From Longirhabdus pacifica (GTDB taxonomy: Bacteria; Bacillota; Bacilli; Paenibacillales; DSM-105158): DNA of 64,000 nt. This document shows, in pieces, positions 27,728 to 37,790 of this stretch. The notes under the pieces are model-generated. The model had not been told where the DNA came from. It made no database searches and saw nothing but the letters and a program-made list of their open reading frames with translations. Within the stretch, counting starts at the first letter, position 1. Each line of letters opens with the position of its first letter. The stretch covers positions 1-64,000 of the forward strand of contig NZ_QXJP01000007.1 in assembly GCF_004115085.1 (NCBI RefSeq), read 5' to 3'. Made by a program: the position numbers and the translations under genes.

Positions 27728-28165
27728 ATGCGCGCTCTTCTAAGAAGCGTTATTTTCATTATTATTTCTAATTCTGCGATGAGTACTTTCATGTTTATAG
27801 TAAGTTACACACCAGCATCTGAACGAAGAGAAGGCACTTATTATTTCTCTTTTTCTGAACTATTTATATTTCATTTTGTGTATCAAAGTGTGCCTGTTGT
27901 AATTATTGCTATTTTGTTTATTTTTTTAGACATAGTAAAAAAGAACAGAAAGATGAATACCTTCACTATTAAAATCATCATGACTTATTTTTTTATTGCA
28001 TTGTTCATATATTCTCTGTATTTTATTCCATTTTTTTCTTTACATTTTATTGTCTTTGGATTGTTCATATCTTCATTGGCAGCAATCATCTTCGTTTCTA
28101 CACATATCGCTTTACATTTTCTATTTAACTTATTATCAAAGCCGTTCACAAACAAGAACGTCTAA
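27728..28165 (+). CDS. Small four-helix membrane protein
   Basis: This 145-residue hydrophobic protein has four predicted membrane spans (about 5-25, 43-68, 80-103, 107-133) and a basic C-terminus. GGAGG lies eight bases before the ATG at 27728; a TTG at 27713 overlaps that site and is rejected. I do not recognise the family. It stands alone upstream of the LysM hydrolase gene. Confidence 0.6.
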   Translation: MRALLRSVIFIIISNSAMSTFMFIVSYTPASERREGTYYFSFSELFIFHFVYQSVPVVIIAILFIFLDIVKKNRKMNTFTIKIIMTYFFIALFIYSLYFIPFFSLHFIVFGLFISSLAAIIFVSTHIALHFLFNLLSKPFTNKNV

Positions 28166-28251
28166 GCATAAGTAACGAGTACGAGAATATATAATAACAT
28201 AACCATTCATATTGACCACAGTTATTTTAGTGTAACGAGGGAGAGGTGGCT

Positions 28252-29670
28252 ATGTTAATCCATGTTGTGCAGAGCGGGGAGAGCTTGTGGTCTATTGCCA
28301 AACAATACAATACCAATCCAAATCAAATTTCATCAGCCAATCAGTTAAGAAATCCAAATCAATTAGCAGTCGGGCAATCACTAGTAATCCCTTCACCATA
28401 TACATATCACGTCATTCAAGAAGGAGAGTCGCTATACCGTATTGCTGAACAATACCGTACAACAGTAGATGCTATTGTGACTCTTAATAACATAACAAAT
28501 CCCGCACTCATTTATCCAGGTGTTCGGCTTCTTATTCCCCCTACTATCCATACCGTAAAAATGGGTGAGTCCGTTTCACAAATTGCAAGAGATTATCAAG
28601 TGACCGTGCAACAACTACTCAACGCAAACCAGATAACAGACCCTAATCTGATTCAAGCTGGCTCGTCCATCATCATTCCTTTCAAAAGAGATGAAATCGA
28701 AGTCAGCGCGTTTCTTTTAGACATGGGAGAAGAAGGTGCACAATTAGTTTCTCAAGTAGATCCTTATCTCACCTTTATCATCCCCTTCACGTATATTTTT
28801 TCAGCGGATGGCAGCTTGAATGCGCTAAACGATGAACCTGTCATTCAAACCGCACAACAAGAAAATATTGTACCCATCATGGCTGTCACGAATTTCACTT
28901 TTAATGATCCAGGTTCTACATTAGCAAACACGCTTTTATCCAGTGAAGCGTTGCAAACGAAACTTTTAACCGAAGCCATCGCAATCATGAAACAAAAACA
29001 ATATAAAGGCATTAATTTTGACTTCGAAAATGTACTTCCCGAAGATCGAGAAAAATACAATCAGTTTGTACAGCTAGCTGTAGATATGCTTCATCCAGAA
29101 GGTTTCTTTGTTTCCACTTCACTCGCTCCAAAATACAGTGCAGATCAAAAAGGCTTGCTTTACGAAGCACACGATTATGCGTTCCATGGCAACGTTGCTG
29201 ATTTTGTCATTTTAATGACGTATGAGTGGGGTTACCGCAAAGGGCCTCCACAAGCCATTTCGCCTATCAATCAAATTGAGCGAGTGTTAGATTATGCTGT
29301 ATCCGTTATGCCTAGAGATAAGATTGTCATGGGGTTTCAAATCTACGCTAGAGATTGGCTACTGCCCCATGTGCAAGGACAAGAAGCGCAAACGTTCAGT
29401 CCTCAAGAAGCGGAGCAAAGAGCCATAGAATCCAATGCAGCGATTCAATATGACGTTCTCGCTCAGTCTCCTTATTATCAATATTATGATGAGCAAGGGA
29501 GAGCACACGAAGTATGGTTTGAGGACGCACGGAGTGCATTAGCCAAATTTGATACGGCAAAAAAATATAATTTGAGGGGCATTGCTTACTGGGTATTAGG
29601 CTATCCTTTCCCACAGAATTTTTTGCTGTTAGATGACCAGTTTGACATTAAAAAGTATTCATCTTCATGA
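28252..29670 (+). CDS. LysM-GH18 spore-cortex-type hydrolase (YaaH/SleL-like)
   Basis: This 472-residue protein begins with three LysM domains (about 2-46, 49-96 and 98-145; each starts HVV/HVI/HTV plus GES and ends LVIP/LLIP/IIIP). A glycoside hydrolase 18 domain (~150-470) with catalytic Glu259 in INFDFENV follows. SleL/YaaH N-acetylglucosaminidases degrade cortex fragments in spore germination; they usually have two LysM domains, so the third is notable. There is no signal peptide, as is normal for spore-coat proteins made in the mother cell. ATG 28252 follows GAGAGGTGG. Confidence 0.87.
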   Translation: MLIHVVQSGESLWSIAKQYNTNPNQISSANQLRNPNQLAVGQSLVIPSPYTYHVIQEGESLYRIAEQYRTTVDAIVTLNNITNPALIYPGVRLLIPPTIHTVKMGESVSQIARDYQVTVQQLLNANQITDPNLIQAGSSIIIPFKRDEIEVSAFLLDMGEEGAQLVSQVDPYLTFIIPFTYIFSADGSLNALNDEPVIQTAQQENIVPIMAVTNFTFNDPGSTLANTLLSSEALQTKLLTEAIAIMKQKQYKGINFDFENVLPEDREKYNQFVQLAVDMLHPEGFFVSTSLAPKYSADQKGLLYEAHDYAFHGNVADFVILMTYEWGYRKGPPQAISPINQIERVLDYAVSVMPRDKIVMGFQIYARDWLLPHVQGQEAQTFSPQEAEQRAIESNAAIQYDVLAQSPYYQYYDEQGRAHEVWFEDARSALAKFDTAKKYNLRGIAYWVLGYPFPQNFLLLDDQFDIKKYSSS

Positions 29671-29703
29671 ATGAATAGAAAGGAAATGGATAGAAAGGAA
29701 ACG

Positions 29704-29745
29704 AAAAGCTTTGGATTATCGATAACGATACACGCCAAAGCTTTT
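29704..29745. terminator. Bidirectional terminator
   Basis: AAAAGCTTTGG and CCAAAGCTTTT form a perfect 11-bp stem between the convergent hydrolase and Ca2+-ATPase genes. Confidence 0.85.
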
Positions 29746-29782
29746 ATATTATGTTAATTTTATTTGTGCTACAGGTTTTTTA

Positions 29783-32554
29783 CTATTTTCTCGTTGCATG
29801 ATGAGGAGCAGAAGGAACGATTAATTTTCCCTTTTTATTTTTCTTTAGCACACTACCAATACCGAACACCACCGTAGGTATCGCTGCAAATATCATAATT
29901 AATATCCAGTCCCGAACATTCAGATCCACAGTATGGAAGATGGGCTGAAATGCATCGACATACACGACCATGAGCAACAACGCGATAGAAGACAATACTG
30001 CGATGACAAGGTAACGGTTTTCTAACATGTTGCGATGGAATATAGAGCGAGAACTTCTACAATCGAATACGTGGATAAGTTGTGCCATCACCAGTGTAGA
30101 AAAAGCAACGGTTTGCGCTTTATCTAACGCTTGTGGAGCTTGTTGCAATACAATCCAAAACGCGGCCAACGTACATACACCAATCATGGCACCTCGACTT
30201 AATATTTTCCAACCTAATCGGCGGGCAAAAATATTTTCTTTCGCATTGCGGGGTTGTTGTTCCATCAAATCATCTTCCGCTTGATCCACACCTAATGCCA
30301 TCGCTGGCAGACCGTCTGTGACGAGGTTAACCCACAGTATTTGTATAGGGACAAGCGGTAGCGGCATGCCTAGCATCATCGCCATAAACATGACTAAAAT
30401 TTCACCCACATTAGAAGCAAGTAAATAACGAATAAACTTGCGTATATTCTCGTATATTGATCTCCCCTCTTCTATTGCAGCCACGATCGTCGCAAAATGA
30501 TCGTCGCGTAATACAAGAGAAGCGGATTCTTTCGCTACGTCCGTACCCGTAATCCCCATCGATATACCGATATCTGACGCCTTAATAGCAGGAGCATCAT
30601 TCACACCATCACCCGTCATGGCAACGACATGACCTTGCTGCTGCATCGCTTTTACAATTCGCAATTTATGTTCAGGTGATACTCTCGCATACACATATAC
30701 ATCTTCTACTTTATTCGCAAGCGCCTCATCACTCATCGCAGCTAACTGTTTACCGTTAATGACCATGCCACCTTCAGGAATGAGTCCAATGTCTTTGGCA
30801 ATCGCTTCCGCTGTCGATTGATGATCCCCTGTAATCATGACAGTTTTAATTCCCGCTCGTTTACACTTTTGAATCGATTGCTTTACTTCTTGCCTTGGTG
30901 GATCAATCATGCCCGTTAGACCAGCAAAAACCAATCCTTTCTCCGCTTGCTCTGCTGTTGTGCAAGCTTCTGTTTTACGCACATCCCGAAACGCACAACC
31001 AATGACACGCAATGCAGATCTGGCCATCGCTTCATTGGCAGAAATAATTTTTGCTCTCAGCTCACTGGTCATCGGAACCATTTTGCCTTCCCACATCGCA
31101 TACGTACATTGATCCACGATGACGTCTGGAGCACCTTTAGCAAACACTAATTGTCTGCCTTGATGCTGTACAATGACAGACATACATTTACGTTCAGAAT
31201 CAAAAGGAAACTCCTGCTTTCTTTCATACGATTGCTCCAGCGAATCTCGATGATATCCTGCTTTGGCGGCAAGTACCATTAAAGCACCTTCTGTCGGGTC
31301 CCCTTTAATGTTCCATACTTGCTGCGTTGCGTTTGATCTCTTCTTTTTCTCTTTCTTTACTTCTTCCTGAAATAGCTCTGCGTTATTGCATAAGGCAGAA
31401 ATTTGCATTAAACGGCGCAATGTTTGATGGTTACGTGTGTTCATCACCTCTCCACGCTTCCGCATTTCCCCTCTCGGCTCATAACCAGCGCCAGTCACTT
31501 CAATGACCGTATTTTCTACCCATAAATGAGTTACGGTCATTTTGTTTTGTGTGATCGTACCCGTCTTATCTGAACAAATGACAGATGCGCAGCCTAACGT
31601 TTCTACAGAAGGTAATTTTCTAATGACCGCATTGCGCCTAATCATGCGCTGCACTCCAAGCGCTAGTGCAATCGTGACAATAGCCGGCAAACCTTCAGGA
31701 ATCGCAGCAACCGCTAAACTCACACCAGCTAAAAACATTCCGTATGCCGGTTGACCATGCAAAATACCTGCAATAACAACCATAATCGTCAATCCAATAG
31801 CTACGGCAATAAGCAGCTTACCGAGTTGATCTAAACGGCGCTGTAGTGGTGTTTGCATCGTCTCCGTGTTTTGAATTAATTCTGCAATTTTCCCCATCTC
31901 TGTTTGCATGCCTGTTGCAACAACTACCCCTTTCCCTCTTCCTCTCGTTACCATCGTGCCCATAAAAGACATATTTTTCTGGTCGCCGAGTGCCACATCC
32001 TCTTTCCCAATATGTTGACTATGCTTAGAAACAGGAACGGATTCTCCGGTTAAGGCAGACTCTTCCACGTACATATCGCTCTCTTCCATTAAACGCACAT
32101 CTGCAGGAACTCTATCTCCACTTTCCATCATGACTACATCACCGGGAACCAGATACAGGGCAGGTATCTCTTGTAATTTCCCATCTCGCATGACCTTGGA
32201 TAGCGGTGCTGACAATTGTTTCAATGCTTGTAACGACCGCTCTGCTCTAAATTCTTGGATAAAACCTAAAATACCATTAATTAAAATGATAGCGATAATC
32301 GTAATCGCATCCATGTACTCTCCTAATAATCCAGAGATTAGTGTAGCGACCACCAGCACCAACACCATAAAATCTTTAAATTGACTAAAGAAAATAGCAA
32401 TTGGGGATGCTTTTTCGGCTTCCACTATCATATTTTGCCCGTACTTTTTCTCCGCTTCTTTCACTTCATTTGGAGAGAGTCCTTGTTTCTCGTCTACTTG
32501 TAAAGTTTGTATTACTTCCTCCCGTTTCATATCGTACCATTTATGCTCGCTCAT
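29783..32554 (-). CDS. Ca2+-transporting P-type ATPase (YloB-like)
   Basis: This 923-residue P2A-type cation pump exports Ca2+ from the cytosol. Visible are the actuator TGES, the phosphorylation motif CSDKTGTITQNKMTV, KGAPD in the nucleotide domain, the hinge TGDGVNDAPA, and membrane helix 4 with VAAIPEGLPAIVT plus helix 6 NLVTDGLPA, the calcium-site residues of SERCA-like pumps. GGGAGGG precedes the ATG. The gene is divergent from rqcH, matching the neighbouring yloA/yloB of B. subtilis; in Bacillus the pump is linked to sporulation and germination. Confidence 0.92.
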   Translation of the reverse strand: MSEHKWYDMKREEVIQTLQVDEKQGLSPNEVKEAEKKYGQNMIVEAEKASPIAIFFSQFKDFMVLVLVVATLISGLLGEYMDAITIIAIILINGILGFIQEFRAERSLQALKQLSAPLSKVMRDGKLQEIPALYLVPGDVVMMESGDRVPADVRLMEESDMYVEESALTGESVPVSKHSQHIGKEDVALGDQKNMSFMGTMVTRGRGKGVVVATGMQTEMGKIAELIQNTETMQTPLQRRLDQLGKLLIAVAIGLTIMVVIAGILHGQPAYGMFLAGVSLAVAAIPEGLPAIVTIALALGVQRMIRRNAVIRKLPSVETLGCASVICSDKTGTITQNKMTVTHLWVENTVIEVTGAGYEPRGEMRKRGEVMNTRNHQTLRRLMQISALCNNAELFQEEVKKEKKKRSNATQQVWNIKGDPTEGALMVLAAKAGYHRDSLEQSYERKQEFPFDSERKCMSVIVQHQGRQLVFAKGAPDVIVDQCTYAMWEGKMVPMTSELRAKIISANEAMARSALRVIGCAFRDVRKTEACTTAEQAEKGLVFAGLTGMIDPPRQEVKQSIQKCKRAGIKTVMITGDHQSTAEAIAKDIGLIPEGGMVINGKQLAAMSDEALANKVEDVYVYARVSPEHKLRIVKAMQQQGHVVAMTGDGVNDAPAIKASDIGISMGITGTDVAKESASLVLRDDHFATIVAAIEEGRSIYENIRKFIRYLLASNVGEILVMFMAMMLGMPLPLVPIQILWVNLVTDGLPAMALGVDQAEDDLMEQQPRNAKENIFARRLGWKILSRGAMIGVCTLAAFWIVLQQAPQALDKAQTVAFSTLVMAQLIHVFDCRSSRSIFHRNMLENRYLVIAVLSSIALLLMVVYVDAFQPIFHTVDLNVRDWILIMIFAAIPTVVFGIGSVLKKNKKGKLIVPSAPHHATRK

Positions 32555-32763
32555 CCTTTACCCTCCCAATACCGTTATTCCACATTTCAATTGGACAGCC
32601 TCTATATACATGTATTCATCATCAGTCGTAAATATGATTATGTTTGTCCTGCTCATCACCATCATGCTGGAAACAGCTTTTCCTTGTATCCCTATGACAT
32701 AAAACCGATAAAGCTACGTCCTCCTTGTATATTCCATGATGCACTTCCACTGTGATATAATAT

Positions 32764-32798
32764 AAAAGTTGCTCCTTTATTCAGGTGCAGCTTTTTTT
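32764..32798 (+). terminator. Terminator-like hairpin in the rqcH leader
   Basis: AAAAGTTGC-T-CCT-loop-AGG-T-GCAGCTTTT followed by TTT ends 20 bp upstream of the rqcH start codon. No plus-strand gene lies upstream, so it may be an attenuator of rqcH. A TATAAT at 32756-32761 is too close to be its promoter. Confidence 0.55.
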
Positions 32799-32818
32799 AA
32801 AAGATTGGAGTGTTTACT

Positions 32819-34594
32819 TTGTCATTAGACGGTATGATGGTTCACACCTTAAGCAAGCAAATGCAACCATGTGTTAAAGGGCGAATCAATAAAATTCATC
32901 AACCAAGCGAACATCATGTTATTTTTCATATACGTGCTGCGGGTCAAACATTGAAATTGTTACTATCCGCACACCCTACTTATCCTCGTGTACATGTGAC
33001 AGAGAGACAAGCGATCAATCCGCAAGAACCTCCGATGTTTTGCATGTTACTACGCAAACATTGTGAAGGTGGAATCATTCAAGGCATTGAACAAATGGAA
33101 GCGGAACGAGTCATTCATATCCATATACAAAAAAGAGATGAACTCGGTGACATGACGCGAAAAACGCTAATTATTGAACTCATGGGAAGACATAGCAACA
33201 TCATTCTCATTGATCCTAAAGAAAATAAAATATTAGACGGTATTCATCACATTACACCAGCCATTAGTTCTTATCGTGTCATTATGCCTGGCTACGAATA
33301 TGTCACTCCGCCAAAGCAGCACAAGCAAAACCCATTCGTATTAACGGACAAGCTTTGGGCGCAAATGATGGATAGCATCACAGAAGCAGACAGTGATCTC
33401 GCTGTTGCCAAGTGGATCGTAGATCAATGTAGTGGCATCAGTCCACTCGCTGCAAAAGAAATATTGTATCGTAGTCACATCCCATTGGATCAAACAACAG
33501 GACAGCTTACACCGGAGCAAGTAGAACAATTAACAACAGAGCTGAAACAATTCATTGAACAAATACAAAGCGGGACAGTTACGCCCCACATTACGGAAAG
33601 TAAAGAAGGAAAATATTATTTTTATTGTACGGAATTAACACACTTAAACGGCACTGTAGAGCATTTTTCATCGATACATGACTGTCTAGAAGCTTATTAT
33701 AGTGAAAAGGCAGAACGTGACACGATAAAACAAAAAGCAAATGACATTATCAAAAAATTAGAAAATGAAAACAGTAAAAATAAAAAAAAGCTAATCAAAT
33801 TAGCTCGTACATTACAAGAAGCAAACCAAGCAGATAAATACCGTATATTCGGGGAATTGCTCACTGCGTCCATGCATGAGATCACGAAGGGTGATCAAGA
33901 AATAGAAGTGATCAATTACTACGATGAGAATCAAGAAAAAGTAAAGATCACATTAGACCCTATGCTCTCCCCTTCGGAGAATACACAAAAATATTTTAAA
34001 AAATATAGCAAATACAAAAACAGCCTCACCATCGTAAATGAGCAAATAGAACAAACGGAACAAGAAATCATTTATATTGAAAATATATTACAGCAACTAA
34101 TGACCGCAGATATAAACGACTTGCAAGAAATTAGAGATGAGTTAGTGAAGCAAGGTTATATCAAAAAAAGAAATAAAAAAGAAAAAGGCAAGCAAAAAAA
34201 GAACAAAAACAACATACCAACCATGCACTGCTATACTTCTAGCGAAGGCATTCCGATTTATGTAGGGAAAAACAATATACAAAATGAATATATTTCCATG
34301 CGATTTGCTCGCTCCAACCATACTTGGCTGCACACCAAAGATATACATGGATCTCACGTTGTCATTTACAGCAGTGAGTTTGGGGATCAAACGTTAGAAG
34401 AAGCTGCGATGTTATCTGCATACTTTAGTCAAGCAAGACAATCAAGCCAAGTTCCCGTGGACTATACCTTTATTAGGCACGTACGTAAACCGAATGGCGC
34501 TAAACCTGGCTTTGTCATTTACGATAATCAAAAAACATTATACATCACACCAGATGAAGAAAAGATTCAGCGCTTGAAACACGAAATGAAATAA
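32819..34594 (+). CDS. rqcH: Ribosome quality control protein RqcH (NFACT/FbpA family)
   Basis: RqcH binds stalled 50S subunits with peptidyl-tRNA and adds C-terminal alanine tails. This 591-residue protein shows NFACT-N (SLDGMMVHTLSKQM, MFCMLLRKHCEGG), a central helix-hairpin-helix and coiled coil (about 285-440, Lys/Glu-rich) and the C-terminal NFACT-R domain (WLHTKDIHGSHVVI, about 505). The TTG at 32819 is chosen because TTGGAGTG lies at good spacing and it gives the usual N-terminus; GTG 32810 overlaps the site. It was formerly annotated as fibronectin-binding protein. Confidence 0.9.
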   Translation: MSLDGMMVHTLSKQMQPCVKGRINKIHQPSEHHVIFHIRAAGQTLKLLLSAHPTYPRVHVTERQAINPQEPPMFCMLLRKHCEGGIIQGIEQMEAERVIHIHIQKRDELGDMTRKTLIIELMGRHSNIILIDPKENKILDGIHHITPAISSYRVIMPGYEYVTPPKQHKQNPFVLTDKLWAQMMDSITEADSDLAVAKWIVDQCSGISPLAAKEILYRSHIPLDQTTGQLTPEQVEQLTTELKQFIEQIQSGTVTPHITESKEGKYYFYCTELTHLNGTVEHFSSIHDCLEAYYSEKAERDTIKQKANDIIKKLENENSKNKKKLIKLARTLQEANQADKYRIFGELLTASMHEITKGDQEIEVINYYDENQEKVKITLDPMLSPSENTQKYFKKYSKYKNSLTIVNEQIEQTEQEIIYIENILQQLMTADINDLQEIRDELVKQGYIKKRNKKEKGKQKKNKNNIPTMHCYTSSEGIPIYVGKNNIQNEYISMRFARSNHTWLHTKDIHGSHVVIYSSEFGDQTLEEAAMLSAYFSQARQSSQVPVDYTFIRHVRKPNGAKPGFVIYDNQKTLYITPDEEKIQRLKHEMK

Positions 34595-34621
34595 AAGAGT
34601 TAAAACTGAAATACGTACACG

Positions 34622-34685
34622 ACACCTCCTATGCAACCTGTCAAATGTCACACAGGACAGATGACGCATAAGGGGTGTTTTTTTT
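34622..34685 (+). terminator. Terminator of rqcH
   Basis: ACACCTCCTATGC pairs with GCATAAGGGGTGT (12 of 13 positions including G-U), with an inner CCTGT/ACAGG stem. A run of eight T follows. Confidence 0.85.
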
Positions 34686-34788
34686 CGTTCAAAATAGTAT
34701 ATATGTCCCACGATACAGGCCGTGGACGAATAACATCTACCCACATATGCTGTAATAAAGGTTCATCAAACAAAAGGAGGTTCATCAA

Positions 34789-36033
34789 GTGGGTAGTAAA
34801 CGAAAACGTAAACCAGTCAAACTTCGTTCAGATTCCTCAACCTTACTAGGTATTTTTGTGAATCAAAAGCATATTGAACGTCTGTTGAACCAAGTTGAAT
34901 ACACTATTCCATATTTAAAGGGATTAATGGATGCCAATAAAGTAACGCAACATACGATTTACTTTTTTTCTATAAAAGATATGCATCTCAGTGAAAAAAA
35001 AATTCGCGGAACATACTATAACGAGAAAGAAAAAACGTGGAAGAAAAAGTCTTTTCCACTACCCAACGTGGTATATGACCGTTACATTACAAGTCAAACA
35101 GACAGAAGGAAAGTGTTATCCATCCGACAGCAATTAAAAAAAGCAGAGGTGAAATTTTTCAATCCCACTGCTATTTTATATAAATGGAAAGAGCAAAAAT
35201 TGTTAGAAAAAAATCCTCTCGTTAAACCGTATTTACCCCGCACCACGTTCATGGCATTTAACAAGAAAGTCAAATTAAAAAAGACCTTAATTCAAATGTT
35301 TGCACATTCCCCAAGCTTATACATGAAAGGGGATCACTCCTCTAGAGGCGCACAGGTCGTCTATATGAACAAAATATCTAAACATGCTTACGTATATAGT
35401 TACAATAATACGAAACTAGTAGCAGGAAAAACAAAGACGATCGACGATATGATCAAAGCCCTCACACCATTATTACAAAACAAAAATGTCGTCATTCAAC
35501 ATGCTATTGATGTCATTAAAATCAAAAAACAGCGAATTGACTTTCGAGCTGAACTCATACGTGGTTACGATGGTAGTGTTCATATTATGGGTATTAGTGC
35601 CAGAATAGGAAGAGTACGATCTCCAATTACAATCAAATCTACTACGATGCCTTTTGGTGCTTTTATGAGCAAATATACATCATTAAATGAAGAACAAATC
35701 CAACAATTACGACAAAAAATTGAAAAGACACTCATACAAATTCATAAAACATTAGAAGCGGATTTAGGGAGAATTGGAGAGGTAGGGATTGATTTTGCAC
35801 TCGATAAAAAATATAAACCGTGGCACATTGAAAGCAACATTCGCACATTGAGAGTTTCGTTTTTGAAAACTTTTGAATCGCACAGAACTCAGCAGTACTT
35901 TGTTCACTTGCTTCAATACGTGGAAGATCTTCACAGAGGATCTCCTGTCGTGCAACGAAAAAACCGAAGACAAATCATAAAAAATAAAAGGAAGAAAAAT
36001 AATGCTCATCATGTAAGTGACAATGTACGGTAA
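34789..36033 (+). CDS. YheC/YheD-like ATP-grasp protein (spore-coat associated)
   Basis: This 414-residue protein starts at GTG after AAAGGAGG. The N-terminal ~120 residues match the YheC/D lead domain (LGIFVNQKHIE, FPLPNVVYDRY). The C-terminal ATP-grasp part contains LYMKGDHSSRGAQVVYM, QHAIDVIKIKKQRIDFRAELIR (core DFRAELIRGYDG) and the metal-binding end GIDFALDKKYKPWHIESN. The family is linked to endospore coats in Bacillus; the ligated substrate is unknown. It is very rich in Lys. The C-terminal 30 residues are a basic tail. Confidence 0.8.
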   Translation: MGSKRKRKPVKLRSDSSTLLGIFVNQKHIERLLNQVEYTIPYLKGLMDANKVTQHTIYFFSIKDMHLSEKKIRGTYYNEKEKTWKKKSFPLPNVVYDRYITSQTDRRKVLSIRQQLKKAEVKFFNPTAILYKWKEQKLLEKNPLVKPYLPRTTFMAFNKKVKLKKTLIQMFAHSPSLYMKGDHSSRGAQVVYMNKISKHAYVYSYNNTKLVAGKTKTIDDMIKALTPLLQNKNVVIQHAIDVIKIKKQRIDFRAELIRGYDGSVHIMGISARIGRVRSPITIKSTTMPFGAFMSKYTSLNEEQIQQLRQKIEKTLIQIHKTLEADLGRIGEVGIDFALDKKYKPWHIESNIRTLRVSFLKTFESHRTQQYFVHLLQYVEDLHRGSPVVQRKNRRQIIKNKRKKNNAHHVSDNVR

Positions 36034-36134
36034 TTCACTTTGTCAGCACACTTATAATACAGCACTACTCATCATACCTTCTCCTGTCACACCATACAAT
36101 AATATAACTAGGCTAAACATTTCACGATGATGGG

Positions 36135-37244
36135 ATGATGATCATGCAACCAAAATACATTCATTCAATTGAAAATGTCCCTTATTTAACTGAAAAAGAA
36201 AAAGCTGCATTACAAATCGTAACGGAGAAGTTTATGTTTCGTGTAAATGACTATTATCTGAATCTCATTGATTGGTCCAATCCGGAAGATCCACTACGTA
36301 AGTTAGTGATCCCCAACTTAGATGAGCTAACGGACTATGGTCGATGGGATGCATCAGATGAAGATACGAATTATGTGGTGAAAGGATGTCAGCATAAATA
36401 CAAAGCTACAGCTTTATTAATCGTTTCCGAAGTATGTGGGGCTTATTGTCGTTATTGTTTTAGAAAAAGGTTATTTCAACCTGATGTGCAAGAGGCAACA
36501 TCTCATATTGCAGCTGGGCTGGACTATATTTCCCAGCACGAAGAAATTTCAAACGTATTGCTTACTGGAGGAGACCCGCTTATTTTATCCACAGCAAGAA
36601 TCAAAAATATTTTGGAACAAATTAGAGACATACCCCACGTTCACATTATTCGAATAGGAAGTAAAATGCCCGTATTTAACCCTATGCGAATCTACGAAGA
36701 TGAAGCATTGCTGCAAACTATTGCTGACTTTTCGAATGCTAATAAACGCATTTACATCATGACACACATCAATCATCCGCATGAAATTACGGAGCAGGCT
36801 AGAAGAGGCTTTGAAAGCTTGCATCAAGCTGGAGCCATTTTAACAAACCAAACCCCTATTTTAAAAGGAATCAATGACGATGCAGACGTACTGTCATCAT
36901 TACTCAACAAACTGTCCTATGCAGGGGTTGCACCGTACTACTTTTTCATGAACCGTCCTGTCATTGGTAACCACTCCTTTGCCCTTTCCTTAGAAGCAGT
37001 GTATCAACTAGTAGAAAAAGCTAAAAGTAACGTATCTGGACTTGGAAAACGGGTAAAGTTAGTGATGAGTCATACTTCGGGGAAAATTGAAATTTTAGCA
37101 GTGGAAAACGGAAAAGCATACTTAAAATATCATCAATCCCGTGATGGGGACGAAGGCAAATTTATGATATTACCTTGCCCCCCTACTGCTGCTTGGTTCG
37201 ATGATTTACCTGGAAGTGAACAGTATTGGAATCAAAAAATGTAA
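36135..37244 (+). CDS. KamA-family radical SAM enzyme
   Basis: This 369-residue protein is related to lysine 2,3-aminomutase and EpmB. The [4Fe-4S]-SAM triad is Cys101/Cys105/Cys108 (CGAYCRYCFRKRLF) and LLTGGDPL follows. A likely PLP-binding Lys317 lies in SHTSGKIE, where classical aminomutases have a Gly-rich loop. It lacks the extended N-terminus and zinc-binding tail of clostridial KamA, so the reaction may differ from free-lysine isomerisation. The ribosome site is weak (GGGATGATG); ATGs at 36135, 36138 and 36144 are all possible. Confidence 0.8.
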   Translation: MMIMQPKYIHSIENVPYLTEKEKAALQIVTEKFMFRVNDYYLNLIDWSNPEDPLRKLVIPNLDELTDYGRWDASDEDTNYVVKGCQHKYKATALLIVSEVCGAYCRYCFRKRLFQPDVQEATSHIAAGLDYISQHEEISNVLLTGGDPLILSTARIKNILEQIRDIPHVHIIRIGSKMPVFNPMRIYEDEALLQTIADFSNANKRIYIMTHINHPHEITEQARRGFESLHQAGAILTNQTPILKGINDDADVLSSLLNKLSYAGVAPYYFFMNRPVIGNHSFALSLEAVYQLVEKAKSNVSGLGKRVKLVMSHTSGKIEILAVENGKAYLKYHQSRDGDEGKFMILPCPPTAAWFDDLPGSEQYWNQKM

Positions 37245-37253
37245 CGAGGAATG

Positions 37254-37790
37254 CTACTGATTCAATAGCCATTCCTCTCTCAACAATCCCATATGAATAT
37301 CATCGTAGTACTTGCCGTCTCTAAACATTTCTTGGCGCATTACTCCTTCTGTTTTAAAACCACACTTTTCGTAACTTTTGATCGCCCGCTTGTTAAAGGA
37401 GAATACGTTTAACTTCACTTTATTGATATTCATTTGTTCAAATATAAATCGTATTAGTACTTTCAACGCGTCCGTTCCATATCCACGACTCCAGTAATTT
37501 TTATCGCCTATAAAAATACCAACCGTCGCTTTGCTGTTCTTCCAATCCAGACCATTAATGCCACAGCCTCCGATGTATTTACCGTCTTCTAGCGTCTCAA
37601 TGGCAAAGTTATATGTATCATTGGAAGAACTATTCTCCTTATACCATTTCTCCTCATCTTCTAGCGTAAAGAGGAAAGGAGTTTTCCCCACCAGATTTTT
37701 CATCACTTCAGGATCGTTAATCATCTTTAATGATTGCTGTATTTCTGCTTTACGATGTTCTCTTAATCTCACTTTTGTTCCTGTATACAT
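37254..37790 (-). CDS. GNAT acetyltransferase, RimJ/RimL type
   Basis: This 178-residue Acetyltransf_3 protein begins with TKVRLREHRKAEIQ and has the acetyl-CoA loop GIFIGDKNYWSRGYGTDAL (core RGYGTDA) and the C-terminal NFNKRAIKSYEKCGFKTEG-type helix, here FNKRAIKSYEKCGF. The acceptor (protein N-terminus or small molecule) is unknown. It is convergent with the radical SAM gene at 9 bp, with GAGGAATG/CATTCCTC pairing across its stop. Confidence 0.83.
   Translation of the reverse strand: MYTGTKVRLREHRKAEIQQSLKMINDPEVMKNLVGKTPFLFTLEDEEKWYKENSSSNDTYNFAIETLEDGKYIGGCGINGLDWKNSKATVGIFIGDKNYWSRGYGTDALKVLIRFIFEQMNINKVKLNVFSFNKRAIKSYEKCGFKTEGVMRQEMFRDGKYYDDIHMGLLREEWLLNQ

Noticed and set aside
32756-32761. 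TATAAT as the rqcH promoter
   Set aside because: Its start site would fall inside the 5' arm of the terminator-like hairpin, and there is no -35 element at the right distance.
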